Source: Pseudomaricurvus alkylphenolicus
Lineage (GTDB): Bacteria > Pseudomonadota > Gammaproteobacteria > Pseudomonadales > Cellvibrionaceae
Reading direction: 5' to 3'
Length of the DNA: 64,000 nucleotides
Assembly: GCF_011683955.1 (NCBI RefSeq)
Contig: NZ_JAAQPI010000007.1
Span: 186,001 to 250,000, forward strand
Shown here: positions 16,718 to 25,779 of the stretch, one piece after another
Layout of the letters: every line of letters starts with the position of its first letter
Position numbering within the stretch: the first letter of the stretch is position 1
Position numbers and translations under genes: made by a program
The notes under the pieces: generated by a model
Told to the model about the DNA's origin: nothing
What the model saw: the letters and a program-made list of their open reading frames with translations, nothing else
Databases searched by the model: none

Positions 16718-17671
16718 ATGGTCAAAGAGCTTATAGATCCGGAATTGCTGGTCGAGCCCGAAGTCAACATGGACTTCGATCTATGGGCAGATCTGCCCAC
16801 CACTCGAACGCTATACAATCAGATGATGCGCGATCGAATCGCCGATATCCCGGTCAGGGAAGACGTGCCCTTCCAGGACCAGGATATCAATGGGCTCGAC
16901 GGCGACCCCCGTGTAAAGGTTAGAGTTTATCGACCCTCCCGCCTGCAGGGCCCTGCGCCTGCCATCCTCTGGATTCATGGTGGCGGCTACTTCCTGGGAG
17001 CCATCGACAGCGAAACCCCCATTATGCAGACCATGGCTGACGGCGTTGGCTGCACCATTGTATCGGTGGAATATCGTCTCGCCCCGGAACACCCCTTTCC
17101 GGCGCCGTTGAATGACTGTTACGCGACGCTCAAGTGGATGGTGGAAAACTCCGGCACTCTGGAAATCAATCCGAAAAAAATTGCGGTGGTCGGCATCAGC
17201 GCCGGCGGCGGCCTGGCGGCGGCTCTGGCACTGATGGTTCGTGAGCGGAAAGAATACTCGCTGGTCTACCAGCTGCTGTTTTGCCCAATGCTGGATGATC
17301 GCAACGACCAACCTTCCACACATTTTGAACTGACCGGTATTGCCTGGGATCGCGATTCCAACCGCAAGGGCTGGGATGCTTATCTGGGTGAAGGCGACCC
17401 GGAGTCACTGCCTTGTTACGCCGTACCTGCGCGAGCCGAGGACCTCAGTGGCTTGCCCCCCGCCTACATCGGCGTCGGCAGTCTGGATTTATTTTTGGAT
17501 GAAAACATCCTCTATGCACGGCGCTTGCTGGAAGCGGGTGTTCCGGCGGAGCTGCACATCTTTCCCGGCGGCACCCACGCGTTTGAATTTAAAGTTCCCG
17601 GCGCACGGGTATCGAAACGAGCACATACCATCTATTTTGATGTGCTGAAGCACGCGTTTGATATTGACTGA
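16718..17671 (+). CDS. Alpha/beta hydrolase, hormone-sensitive-lipase family (esterase)
   Basis: This 317-residue esterase of family IV carries the oxyanion-hole motif HGGG (H87-G90) in LWIHGGGYFLG. The nucleophile elbow is GISAGG with Ser161. The acid/His part lies in LDLFLDEN and IFPGGTHAFEF. The enzyme should hydrolyse short-chain or bulky carboxylic esters in the cytosol; no signal peptide is present. A strong GGGAGG site lies just before the ATG. It is divergent from an AraC-family regulator, which suggests induction by its substrate or product. Confidence 0.88.
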   Translation: MVKELIDPELLVEPEVNMDFDLWADLPTTRTLYNQMMRDRIADIPVREDVPFQDQDINGLDGDPRVKVRVYRPSRLQGPAPAILWIHGGGYFLGAIDSETPIMQTMADGVGCTIVSVEYRLAPEHPFPAPLNDCYATLKWMVENSGTLEINPKKIAVVGISAGGGLAAALALMVRERKEYSLVYQLLFCPMLDDRNDQPSTHFELTGIAWDRDSNRKGWDAYLGEGDPESLPCYAVPARAEDLSGLPPAYIGVGSLDLFLDENILYARRLLEAGVPAELHIFPGGTHAFEFKVPGARVSKRAHTIYFDVLKHAFDID

Positions 17672-17787
17672 ACAACTGGATTATCCATTGAAGACAGCTC
17701 AGTCGTCTCAACCCATACACCATTTACCGCCAAATGGGTTAGAATCACTGCCCTGATTGCAACTTTGGGCAGTAGAGGATTCCCGCT

Positions 17788-18372
17788 ATGAGCGACACTT
17801 GGGACGATTACGCTGACGACTGGGATACCAATGCGTCCGTTATTGCTTATGCAGACAACGCCTATCAATCCTTAATTGCAAAGCTCGACATCGATGGATT
17901 TCGCATCCTCGATTTCGGCTGTGGGACTGGCCTGCTCACCGAAAAACTGTCCCGACACGCCACATCAATCGTCGCTCTGGATCCCTCCTCAAAAATGATT
18001 GACGTTCTTGATGCAAAACGCATCGGCAACGTGAATACCATTTCATCTGAACTGTCTCAGAGTGAGATAGATGAAAACCCTCTGTTAGGAGAAGAATTTG
18101 AGCTTATCGTTGCCTCATCCTCACTGGCCTTTGTTCCGGACTTTGGCAACACCCTTAAATTACTCAAACAGCTGCTGAAAAGAGAGGGACGCTTGGTCCA
18201 GTGGGACTGGCTCAAGCAGGAAAATGAACCGGGAAGTGGTTTTTCAGAAAAAGAAATTAGGGAAGCCTACGAACGAGCTGGTTTCTCGAACTACTCAGTG
18301 ACTCTTCCATTCTCTATGGAAAATGGCGAAGATTCCATCGAAGTCATAATGGCAGTCGCCAACAATCAGTAA
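17788..18372 (+). CDS. Class I SAM-dependent methyltransferase
   Basis: This 194-residue Rossmann-fold methyltransferase has motif I at FRILDFGCGTGLL (about residues 36-48), an acidic end of beta-2 in SIVALDPSS, and a later strand LIVASSSLAFVPD. No specificity domain can be recognised; targets of similar stand-alone proteins range from small molecules to quinones. It is a single gene between two short non-coding regions. Confidence 0.82.
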   Translation: MSDTWDDYADDWDTNASVIAYADNAYQSLIAKLDIDGFRILDFGCGTGLLTEKLSRHATSIVALDPSSKMIDVLDAKRIGNVNTISSELSQSEIDENPLLGEEFELIVASSSLAFVPDFGNTLKLLKQLLKREGRLVQWDWLKQENEPGSGFSEKEIREAYERAGFSNYSVTLPFSMENGEDSIEVIMAVANNQ

Positions 18373-18453
18373 AACTACAAATTGTCGGTACATACTCCAA
18401 AACACCCCATAAGGTTGAGGCATTAAACAACGAGAACTACAGAGTCAAGGGTG

Positions 18454-18587
18454 GCTGGTGCGTTGTTTTCGGAGCATAAAAGAGGAGCGCCGAAGGAGTG
18501 AAAAAGACCGGCGTTTTTTGCCGGGCTTTTTCGGGACTGAGGGTACCCCGGAGGGGCGCCCGACAGCTCCGAAAACAACGTACCAGC
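18454..18587. repeat. 134-bp element bounded by 22-bp inverted repeats
   Basis: The ends (18454-18475 and 18566-18587) are inverted copies matching at 21 of 22 positions and share the core GTTGTTTTCGGAGC. The inside is GC-rich and contains a small hairpin, CCGGC-GTTTTTT-GCCGG, followed by CTTTTT. It lies between a rightward methyltransferase and a leftward GST gene. It could be a miniature mobile element or an extended terminator structure. No coding sequence or clear target duplication is visible. Confidence 0.6.
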
Positions 18588-18650
18588 TGCCCGTTATGGC
18601 ACCAAACCTGACGGCTCCTGCAACCTCAAACACCGAACCAGTAATGCCTG

Positions 18651-19280
18651 TTAAGCCTCTTCAGCATCATACTGTTTTTCCAAAGCATCAGCCTTCTGCG
18701 CCGCAGGGCGAGACTTAATCCTCTCCAGATACTCTGCCAACTTCGGGAAATGATCCAGCCCCACACTGGCAGCCACAGCCTCAAACACAAACGCATTTAA
18801 AATATCCGCAGCCGTAAACTGCTCACCCACCAAATAAGTCCGACTCTCCAACAACTGATTGACGTACCCCAGATTGGCAATCATATTGCGAGTGGAATAC
18901 TCACCCAACTTACAGTCCTGGCTATTATCCGCGCTCAAAATAAACGTAGCGATCAACGGAAAGGCTGCCGTCCCCTCCGCAAAATGCAACCACTGAATAT
19001 AATCCACATACTCAACCGTACCCGGCTGCGGCACCAGCGTATCCGCACCATAAGTCGCTGCCAGATACTCCGTAATCGCGCCCGACTCCGCCACCGTCAA
19101 ATCGCCATCCTCAATCACCGGAGACTTGCCCAACGGATGAACCGCCCGCAACTCCGCCGGCGCCAAACGCGTCTGCGCATCCCGCTGGTACGACTTGATC
19201 TCATAATCAACACCCAGCTCCTCCAACAACCAGATGATACGCTTGGAACGCGACTTATTCAGATGGTGCAACCTAATCAT
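18651..19280 (-). CDS. Glutathione S-transferase
   Basis: This 209-residue protein has an N-terminal thioredoxin-like domain with the RSKRIIWLLEELGVDYEI start and the GSH-binding segment GKSPVIEDGDLTVAESGAI. An all-helical C-terminal domain follows. In bacteria such enzymes conjugate or reductively process electrophiles. A GGAGAG site precedes the ATG. It follows the TVP38-flavoprotein gene by 44 bases and may be transcribed with it. Confidence 0.88.
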   Translation of the reverse strand: MIRLHHLNKSRSKRIIWLLEELGVDYEIKSYQRDAQTRLAPAELRAVHPLGKSPVIEDGDLTVAESGAITEYLAATYGADTLVPQPGTVEYVDYIQWLHFAEGTAAFPLIATFILSADNSQDCKLGEYSTRNMIANLGYVNQLLESRTYLVGEQFTAADILNAFVFEAVAASVGLDHFPKLAEYLERIKSRPAAQKADALEKQYDAEEA

Positions 19281-19324
19281 AAAACTCTCTCTCCTTACTG
19301 GGATGTCATCGTATTGAAAGACGG

Positions 19325-21529
19325 CTAACTCGCATCCGCACCGCGATCAGCCAAGGAACCGTAAGAACGGGGCGCCGTAGCCGGCGCCGGCTTATCGCCA
19401 CGCTGCCAACTGAAGAAACGCTCAACCCACGCCAACAACGCCTCGGGCTTACGAGCCCGCTTCCACTCGCCGGCTGCGTACTTGTTCATCTCAGCCAGAG
19501 TCGGATAAATATGGATCGTGCCGAGAATTTTATTGAGGCCGATATTGTGTTTCATCGCCATCACATACTCAGCGATCAAATCACCGGCCTGTTCCCCCAC
19601 AATCGTCACACCCAGGATCTTATCCTTGCCGGGTACCGTCAGCACCTTCACAAAGCCATGAGCCTCCTCATCGGCGATAGCCCGATCCAACTCCGCCACA
19701 TCAAAACAAGTGACCTCGTAATCAATCCCCTGCTCCTTCGCATCGAGCTCATTGAGCCCTACCCGAGCCACCTCAGGCTCGGTAAAAGTGGCCCAGGGAA
19801 TTACCGAATAATCCACTTTGAAAGACTTAAAGCGCCCAAACAATGCGTTAACCGCCGCATACCAGGCTTGATGCGCAGAGGTGTGAGTAAACTGATAAGG
19901 CCCAATTACATCACCCACTGCATAAATATTGGGATAACGGGTCTGCAGGTACTCGTTTACAGCGATAGTGCCATTAGGATTGGTTTCTACACCCAGCTCC
20001 TGCAGCCCAAAGCCCTGACTGTTGGCGGCACGACCCACTGCCACCAGGACGCGATCAAATTCAATCTCTACCTTTTCGTCACCATGCTCGCAAATCAAAA
20101 TCTGGCGACCATCGCGCTTCACAAACTCCACCGCCTTATGGTCGACCCTGACATCCACTCCCTCAGCGGCAAAACGCTGCTGCACGGCGGTGGAAACATC
20201 CTCGTCTTCACGAATCATCAGACGCGGCAACATCTCCACCTGAGTCACCTTACTGCCCAGACGGGCAAAACTCTGACTCAGTTCACACCCAATCGGACCG
20301 CCACCCAATACCAACAAACGCTCAGGCTGCTCCTGCAACTGCCACAAATTGTCCGAGGTCAGAATATCAATATCCTCCACCCCTTTAATCGGCGGAACAA
20401 ACGGACGCGCACCGGTAGCCACCACAATATTACGCGTGGTAATGGTCTGGCCGTTGACTTCCACCGTCCAGGGAGACGTAATCCTGGCCTCACCCTGCAC
20501 CACGTTTACGCCCAGGTTGGTATAGCGCTCGATGGAATCATGAGGTTCGATGTCTTTTATCACCCGCTGCACACGAGCCATAATATCGCCAAAGCTGAAC
20601 TCCACATCCGCCTTGCGAAAACCCAGATCTGAAGCACGGCTGGCATCAGCCATAAATTTGCTCGAACGAATTAACGCTTTGGAAGGCACACAACCGGTGT
20701 TGAGACAGTCACCACCCATTTGGTGCCTTTCGATCAGCGTCACTCGCGCCTTCACCATCGCCGCGATATAAGCCGTTACCAAACCTCCGGAGCCCGCGCC
20801 GAGCACCACGATGTCCTCATCAAACTGCGTAGGCTTGGGATGGTTCTTGTAAACCTGACGACGTTTGACCAACGCCACCAAATGCCGGGCAAACCAGGGG
20901 AACAAACCCAGCAGCACAAATGACAGAATAATGGGCGCGGAGACAATGCCCTGCAGGGAATCGATATTGGCAATCTGAGTACCCGCGTTGACGTAGACCG
21001 CCGTTCCCGCCAGCATACCCACCTGGCTGACCCAGAAAAAGGTGCGCGCCGGCATCCGAGTCAGACCCATCGCCAGGTTGATGACAAAGAAAGGAACTAC
21101 GGGCACAAGACGCAGTGTAAACAAATACAGCGCCCCCTCTTTTGCAACGCCGGTGTTGATGGTTTTGAGCTGCGAAGCAAAACGCTTTTGAACAACATCC
21201 CGCAGCAATAACCGCGACACTAACATCGCCAGTGTCGCCCCCAGCGTCGATGCAAAGGAAACAATAATCAGCCCTTCAAGCAAGCCAAATAGTGCACCGG
21301 CAATCAGTGTCATCAGCGCGGCACCGGGAATGGAGAGGGCGGTAACAGCCACATAGACGCCAAAGAAAATCACCACACTGAGCAGGTGTCGAGTGGCTAC
21401 AAACTCATCCACGGCGGCCTGTTGTGACTTAAAGTACTCCAGACTCAGGAATCGGGTGGCATCAAAATAATAGACCGCCGCGAGGGCAGCGGCGATCACA
21501 ATCAACAGCAAGACTTTGGTGCGGCTCAT
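19325..21529 (-). CDS. TVP38/TMEM64-flavin disulfide reductase fusion
   Basis: This 734-residue protein has two parts. Residues 1-225 hold about five membrane segments with the TVP38/TMEM64 (DedA-like) domain (LSIPGAALMTLIAGALFG, and FTLRLVPVVPFFVINLAMG). Residues 235-715 form a mercuric-reductase-like enzyme. It has an FAD site VVLGAGSGGLV, redox pair C275-x4-C280 in GGDCLNTGCVPSKAL, an NAD(P) motif VLGGGPIGCELS, an FAD motif YAVGDV and the C-terminal base in HIYPTLAE. The architecture recurs in proteobacteria, but its substrate is unknown. No N-terminal HMA domain or C-terminal Cys pair for Hg(II) is present, so mercury reduction is unlikely. Confidence 0.88.
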   Translation of the reverse strand: MSRTKVLLLIVIAAALAAVYYFDATRFLSLEYFKSQQAAVDEFVATRHLLSVVIFFGVYVAVTALSIPGAALMTLIAGALFGLLEGLIIVSFASTLGATLAMLVSRLLLRDVVQKRFASQLKTINTGVAKEGALYLFTLRLVPVVPFFVINLAMGLTRMPARTFFWVSQVGMLAGTAVYVNAGTQIANIDSLQGIVSAPIILSFVLLGLFPWFARHLVALVKRRQVYKNHPKPTQFDEDIVVLGAGSGGLVTAYIAAMVKARVTLIERHQMGGDCLNTGCVPSKALIRSSKFMADASRASDLGFRKADVEFSFGDIMARVQRVIKDIEPHDSIERYTNLGVNVVQGEARITSPWTVEVNGQTITTRNIVVATGARPFVPPIKGVEDIDILTSDNLWQLQEQPERLLVLGGGPIGCELSQSFARLGSKVTQVEMLPRLMIREDEDVSTAVQQRFAAEGVDVRVDHKAVEFVKRDGRQILICEHGDEKVEIEFDRVLVAVGRAANSQGFGLQELGVETNPNGTIAVNEYLQTRYPNIYAVGDVIGPYQFTHTSAHQAWYAAVNALFGRFKSFKVDYSVIPWATFTEPEVARVGLNELDAKEQGIDYEVTCFDVAELDRAIADEEAHGFVKVLTVPGKDKILGVTIVGEQAGDLIAEYVMAMKHNIGLNKILGTIHIYPTLAEMNKYAAGEWKRARKPEALLAWVERFFSWQRGDKPAPATAPRSYGSLADRGADAS

Positions 21530-21557
21530 GCAAGAACTCCGGCTTCAAATAAATAAC

Positions 21558-21580
21558 CCGCCCGACAATCACAAGGGCGG
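21558..21580 (-). terminator. Possible terminator after the DUF1499 gene
   Basis: CCGCCC (21558-21563) and GGGCGG (21575-21580) form a 6-bp GC stem. On the minus strand it is followed by GTTATTTATTT, a broken T tract. It sits between the DUF1499 gene and the TVP38-flavoprotein gene, both leftward. Confidence 0.4.
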
Positions 21581-21638
21581 TAATACATTGAGCTTGTTGA
21601 CATCACGCTCCGGTATACGTTCCCAATATTGCGTTGGA

Positions 21639-22097
21639 TTATCGCAGATAGAGTTCGCGAAACTGCTCGTAGCGCTTACGGTTTACCCCCATATCCGAGT
21701 AACCGGCGCGGGATTGAGAGCGAAAATGCAGCACCCCGTTGGCTTCATCAATATAGAACTCCACATCATCGCGATAGCGCATCACAGGCGTGGTGAACAC
21801 ACTGTAGAGGTAGGGGCCATCCTGGCGCTGAATCTCGTTACCACCCATAGCCTCCAGCACAGCCACGACAGCAACCATGGTCGCCTCGCGGCTGCCCCTG
21901 GCGGGAAGCGGCTCGACTCGCTTGTCCGTCTGATCAGTCTGAGTGGATACCGCATTTGGTTTGTCCGGCATTGGCGCCAGCTGGCCGTTCTGGTGACCCA
22001 AGTGGGAGGGTGCGGTAAGGTTTTGAGCCAGCAGGGAACACCCCCCCAGAACGATCAAACCGCTTAGAACCAGAACAACCTTCTTAATGGATTTCAT
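21639..22097 (-). CDS. DUF1499-domain lipoprotein
   Basis: This 152-residue protein has a lipobox VLGGC (Cys 20) and the DUF1499 pattern: MPDKPNAVSTQ early and FRSQSRAGYSDMGVNRKRYEQ at the end, matching the family's conserved R-SR-GYSD-GVN-R signature. The usual Cys of the PNCVSS motif is Ala here. Function of the family is unknown. It would be anchored to a membrane, facing the periplasm. It lies between a TetR gene and the TVP38 fusion, all leftward. Confidence 0.8.
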   Translation of the reverse strand: MKSIKKVVLVLSGLIVLGGCSLLAQNLTAPSHLGHQNGQLAPMPDKPNAVSTQTDQTDKRVEPLPARGSREATMVAVVAVLEAMGGNEIQRQDGPYLYSVFTTPVMRYRDDVEFYIDEANGVLHFRSQSRAGYSDMGVNRKRYEQFRELYLR

Positions 22098-22198
22098 GGG
22101 ACTGCCGCCTTAAGTTGTGCACAATTTAATTGCACCAAATTTATACAGACAAACCCCTAAAGTCAATAGTATCAGGGGCGGCAAGATTGACTGCCGAG

Positions 22199-22843
22199 TC
22201 ACGCCCAGGGTTGGGAAATCGCTCGTTCCACTAAAGGGAAAATGGCCATTTGGTAGATCTTGATGGTCTCACTGCGATCCCGGCCGTGGGCGTGTGGCTG
22301 GTCGTAATAGATGCTGTTGGCGGTATGGTAGAGAAACCTGCCTGTATTCATCAGGGCATGGCGTGGCCAAGTGGAGCCGTAATTCTGCAGCAGATGCACG
22401 TAGAAGTCGGCGATGGCATCCGTATGCTGCCGCTCCATCTGCTGCAGCTCCTCGCTGGTAAAAATGGCGTGATCCAGCTCCCGCACCAGCTTGATATGCT
22501 CCTCACTGGCCAGAAAGTCATCGTCCATGCGTTTAAATAATTTCTTCCAGCCCAGAGTTTCACTGAGCTCGAGGTAGCGCTCGCAGCCCTCCAGCACCTC
22601 ATCCAGCATCTTGCGGTTGATGGCGTATACCAGGGCTTCTTTGTTGGGAAAGTACTGGTACAGCGAAGCAATGCTGATATCTGCCTCTTTGGCGACACGA
22701 TTGGTACTGAAGGAGTCATAGCCCTCGTCGATCAGCAGCTGCTCGGCCACCTCAAGCAACTTAGCGACCCGCTGTTTGGCGCGGGCCTGTTTGGGGGCTT
22801 TTCGTAACTGGACCAACGGGCTCTCCGGACTGGTTTGGTTCAC
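22199..22843 (-). CDS. TetR-family transcriptional regulator
   Basis: This 214-residue regulator has the N-terminal helix-turn-helix LLIDEGYDSFSTNRVAKEAD, then ISIASLYQYFPNKEALVYAI, a classical TetR DNA-binding domain with the LYxYFPNK signature. The C-terminal part carries a TetR_C-like helical bundle with no visible clue to ligand. The gene lies downstream of the secreted amidohydrolase in the same direction, separated by 86 bases. Its target could be that operon or the DUF1499 gene; no palindrome shared with either was found by eye. Confidence 0.85.
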   Translation of the reverse strand: MNQTSPESPLVQLRKAPKQARAKQRVAKLLEVAEQLLIDEGYDSFSTNRVAKEADISIASLYQYFPNKEALVYAINRKMLDEVLEGCERYLELSETLGWKKLFKRMDDDFLASEEHIKLVRELDHAIFTSEELQQMERQHTDAIADFYVHLLQNYGSTWPRHALMNTGRFLYHTANSIYYDQPHAHGRDRSETIKIYQMAIFPLVERAISQPWA

Positions 22844-22929
22844 ATCCGTGAACTGGCTCCTGCCGGTTTCCGGACGACGCTGCAGCCAGCTATTGTAGTG
22901 GGTCCGGTGCAGTCAACCAAGCGATCAGT

Positions 22930-24624
22930 CTATCGAGCAATTGGAAACACCTGCCCTTCAAACACCGTTCCCCAAATCGAAATGTCTTTCAGCTGCGATA
23001 GGGGAATCCGGTAGGGGTCCGCTACCAGCACCGTAAAGTCTGCTTTTTTACCAACAGCGATGCTACCCACCTCCTGCTCCATTCGAATCGCATGGGCCGC
23101 GTCAATGGTCACCGCCCGAAGTGCCTGATCCAATGTCAATTTAAGGTCTGACGCCATCTCAGTCCCCGCGGCCGTTTTACGGTTGGCCGCGACCCAGGCC
23201 AGGGTCAGAGGCTCCACCGGAGCCATGGTAAAGTCGGAATGCAGAGATAAGGGCACACCATGCTTTACCAAAGAGCCGGCCCGAACAATTTCGGACGCCC
23301 GTTCCGCACCCAATCCAATCTCTGAGTACTTGTCCCCCAAGGCATACAGATAATAGGGATTGGCGGAAACCAATGCCCCCAACTCAGCCATGCGAGCGCT
23401 TTGCGCTTCGGTGGAGTAGCCGAGGTGATGCAGGGTTGTACGATGGTCATCCTTGGGATGCTCCTGTTGTAACTTTTCCAGGATATCCAAAACCACCTCA
23501 GTGCCTTTGTCACCATTGCTGTGAATATGAAGCTGGTAGCCGGCCTGCCAATAGGCCCGCGCGGCATTCTCCAGGAGTTCCGGTTCCATCAGCCACTCAC
23601 CATGGTGTCCATCCAGATAACCGGGATCGTTCATTTGCATCAGCTGAGAAAAGAACGCACCATCGGCCAGTAATTTGACTTGTTTGACGAATTTCAGCTT
23701 CTCGCTGTTGCGCTCTGGCAATCCGCTGATTGTGTGCATTGACTGCTCGTCACCGGGCGCCCCACCGAAGCTGGCAGCAGATGGAATCATCAGTGTCCTA
23801 AACGGTGTTTGTTCGCTGTCGAGAACGGCCTTTAGATGGGGCCACTCCATGTTGAGGCCAAACATGCCTGCTGCCATGTCCGCAATAGTGGTGACGCCAC
23901 CGCGATGTACTGCCTCACGCACGCTTTCGAGCCCGCCTCGAAACCAGTTGGGAGCTAGAATTTTTGGCCCCAGATGTGCGAATGCAAACGGCAGCGCAGT
24001 TTCGTAAAAATGGCCTTTGTCCCAATCAATATGTGGGTGTCCTGCCACCTTATCAGCGGTAATGTTCAGAGCTTTGAGGGCCGGCGTATTGATATAGATT
24101 TCATGAAAGGAGCGATGCCAGACAATAATCGGACGCCGGCTGGAAATCCCATCAAGATCTTGACGACTGATGCCTCCGTGGAAATAGTGGTGGTAGCCCC
24201 AGGTAAACAGCCATTCATCGCCCTTTGTTTCAGTTTCCTTTTGTTGCAATGCCTGGAGATAGGCTTCCCTTCCCTGCACACCCTTGACGCTTTGGCCAGG
24301 CACCTGCCAATCAAAGGGGGTGATAAAGGCCATCGGCAACAAAACAGCAGCCATAGATGGGTGCAGGTGATTGTCGATTAATCCCGGCATCAACACCTTG
24401 TCCGCGAAGCTGGAGTCCACCCGATACGGCCGCCCCCCCAGTTGCTGTTGAATTTCCGCCTGAGAACCCACAGCAACAATTCTTCCATCGGCAACTGCCA
24501 CAGCTTCCGCCCGGGGGCGGTCCGATTCCATTGTGATGATTTCCGCTGCCGTGTAGATCGCTACGGGTTCACCCGCTTGAGTAGTGACACTCAGCAAGAG
24601 CGCCACCAGGGTTATGATTCTCAT
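22930..24624 (-). CDS. Secreted metal-dependent amidohydrolase (YtcJ-like)
   Basis: This 564-residue protein has a signal peptide ending TTQAGE. The amidohydrolase fold begins with AVAVADGRIVAVGSQAEI, metal ligands HLH follow LMPGLIDN, and later ligands lie in HIHSNGDKG and LHSDFTMAP; it ends with VGKKADFTVLVADP. It is close in style to exported YtcJ/N-substituted-formamide deformylase proteins. Its start overlaps the end of the upstream amide hydrolase by 4 bases (ATGA), so the two are coupled. Together they probably cleave amide bonds of a compound imported by TonB receptor 2. Confidence 0.85.
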   Translation of the reverse strand: MRIITLVALLLSVTTQAGEPVAIYTAAEIITMESDRPRAEAVAVADGRIVAVGSQAEIQQQLGGRPYRVDSSFADKVLMPGLIDNHLHPSMAAVLLPMAFITPFDWQVPGQSVKGVQGREAYLQALQQKETETKGDEWLFTWGYHHYFHGGISRQDLDGISSRRPIIVWHRSFHEIYINTPALKALNITADKVAGHPHIDWDKGHFYETALPFAFAHLGPKILAPNWFRGGLESVREAVHRGGVTTIADMAAGMFGLNMEWPHLKAVLDSEQTPFRTLMIPSAASFGGAPGDEQSMHTISGLPERNSEKLKFVKQVKLLADGAFFSQLMQMNDPGYLDGHHGEWLMEPELLENAARAYWQAGYQLHIHSNGDKGTEVVLDILEKLQQEHPKDDHRTTLHHLGYSTEAQSARMAELGALVSANPYYLYALGDKYSEIGLGAERASEIVRAGSLVKHGVPLSLHSDFTMAPVEPLTLAWVAANRKTAAGTEMASDLKLTLDQALRAVTIDAAHAIRMEQEVGSIAVGKKADFTVLVADPYRIPLSQLKDISIWGTVFEGQVFPIAR

Positions 24625-25766
24625 CGAACATTCGCCTTCGCTTGTTGCTGACTTGAGGCCTGATCGTGGAAACTGATTTGCTGATAACCTCCGCGCGTAT
24701 CCATATCCGTGGTCAGTATACGATCTCCATCCAAATCCAGATCGTTCAAGTCCATATAGCGAATATTGTGATCCTCATAACTGCGGAAGTAAAAGCGTCG
24801 GTTGCTGATATCGGATACCGACACCCACTGGGTATGATCGTAGTGAGGGGTGCCCGTTACCGTTCCTCGTGCCGCCCCCTTGGGAATATCGATATTGTTG
24901 ATCAGGTGCCAGGCGAGACTCACCCCCTCCTCGGCATTATTTGCGGGTATCGCTGAATGCAACAACGCAGCCGCCCGAACAAATCGTGATGGCGGCGTAA
25001 AGTCACCGGGCAGACCGATCATTCCTGAGCCCTCACCAAAGGGTTTTAACGTCATGGCATCACTCAGGTTAAGCTGCTTAACGTTATCTGCGTGCAAATT
25101 TACATAGTTCCGCAAATTGGTCAGATGCCAATCAAAGCTGGGGGCGTTGGTAAAAACCCCAACGGGGTTTTCATGCAATATCAATTCACCTTTGATAGGT
25201 TCAATGACCAAGGCCCGACCGGTTTCGTCCTGCACCATCCAATGCAGGGGAAACACAAAGTCCTCTCCCCAGGGCTTGTGGAAAGTTTCCACAATGTCGA
25301 CGTCGGCTAGACCTTTGACCACAGCGTCGACTGAATCGAAGTTCCCCAACAGCCAGCCGGTGACATCCAGCGGACGCATTGCGCGCGACTGCTGCGAAGA
25401 CTTAAGTTGAGCGTATTCGGCAAAGCCCGGGAAATAGAAGACACCGACATGCAGCCCCTTCTCGTTGAAACCCTCTCCCATATAGTTCTGTTCCAGGGCG
25501 CTGGCGCCGAGGTAAGCGTAACGGTTTTTCCATTCAGCCCCCGACTTGCCGTCGTTGAGCTGACTCTGAAAGCTTTGCTGTCTGGGCACAAACGTCAATT
25601 CTGACTCCAAGGGCAACCCAAATTCCAGAGTACGGGCAAAGATCACACTGCCATCCAAAGCCTTTACCTGAATACCGGTACAGGCCATTAGCGCTGGCGA
25701 CCAGACCAACAGGATACTCAGGCACCAGACCAAACCAGATGATGTGCTAGTGTTATTTCTGTTCAT
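24621..25766 (-). CDS. Linear amide C-N hydrolase (choloylglycine hydrolase/penicillin V acylase family)
   Basis: This 381-residue N-terminal-nucleophile hydrolase has a signal peptide followed directly by Cys in ALMACTGIQVKALDG, where that Cys should be the catalytic residue exposed by processing. GSVIFARTLEFG, the Arg-containing motif, follows. Relatives cleave bile-salt conjugates, penicillin V or acyl-homoserine lactones. Location in the periplasm is expected. The start at 25766 has AGGAG nearby and gives a clean signal peptide; the frame extends further upstream into the receptor gene. It lies 13 bases after TonB receptor 2 and overlaps the amidohydrolase. Substrate: an N-acyl compound, not identifiable further. 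Confidence 0.85.
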   Translation of the reverse strand: MNRNNTSTSSGLVWCLSILLVWSPALMACTGIQVKALDGSVIFARTLEFGLPLESELTFVPRQQSFQSQLNDGKSGAEWKNRYAYLGASALEQNYMGEGFNEKGLHVGVFYFPGFAEYAQLKSSQQSRAMRPLDVTGWLLGNFDSVDAVVKGLADVDIVETFHKPWGEDFVFPLHWMVQDETGRALVIEPIKGELILHENPVGVFTNAPSFDWHLTNLRNYVNLHADNVKQLNLSDAMTLKPFGEGSGMIGLPGDFTPPSRFVRAAALLHSAIPANNAEEGVSLAWHLINNIDIPKGAARGTVTGTPHYDHTQWVSVSDISNRRFYFRSYEDHNIRYMDLNDLDLDGDRILTTDMDTRGGYQQISFHDQASSQQQAKANVR

Positions 25767-25779
25767 AAGCAGACACTCC

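Noticed and set aside
17710-17772. Two stem-loops (AACCCAT/ATGGGTT and CTGCCC/GGGCAG) before the methyltransferase
   Set aside because: No T tract and short stems with long loops; too weak to call a terminator or riboswitch.
19511-20632. Long open frame opposite the TVP38-flavoprotein gene
   Set aside because: It has no family resemblance, and the opposite strand carries clear flavoenzyme motifs. It is a shadow of the coding strand.
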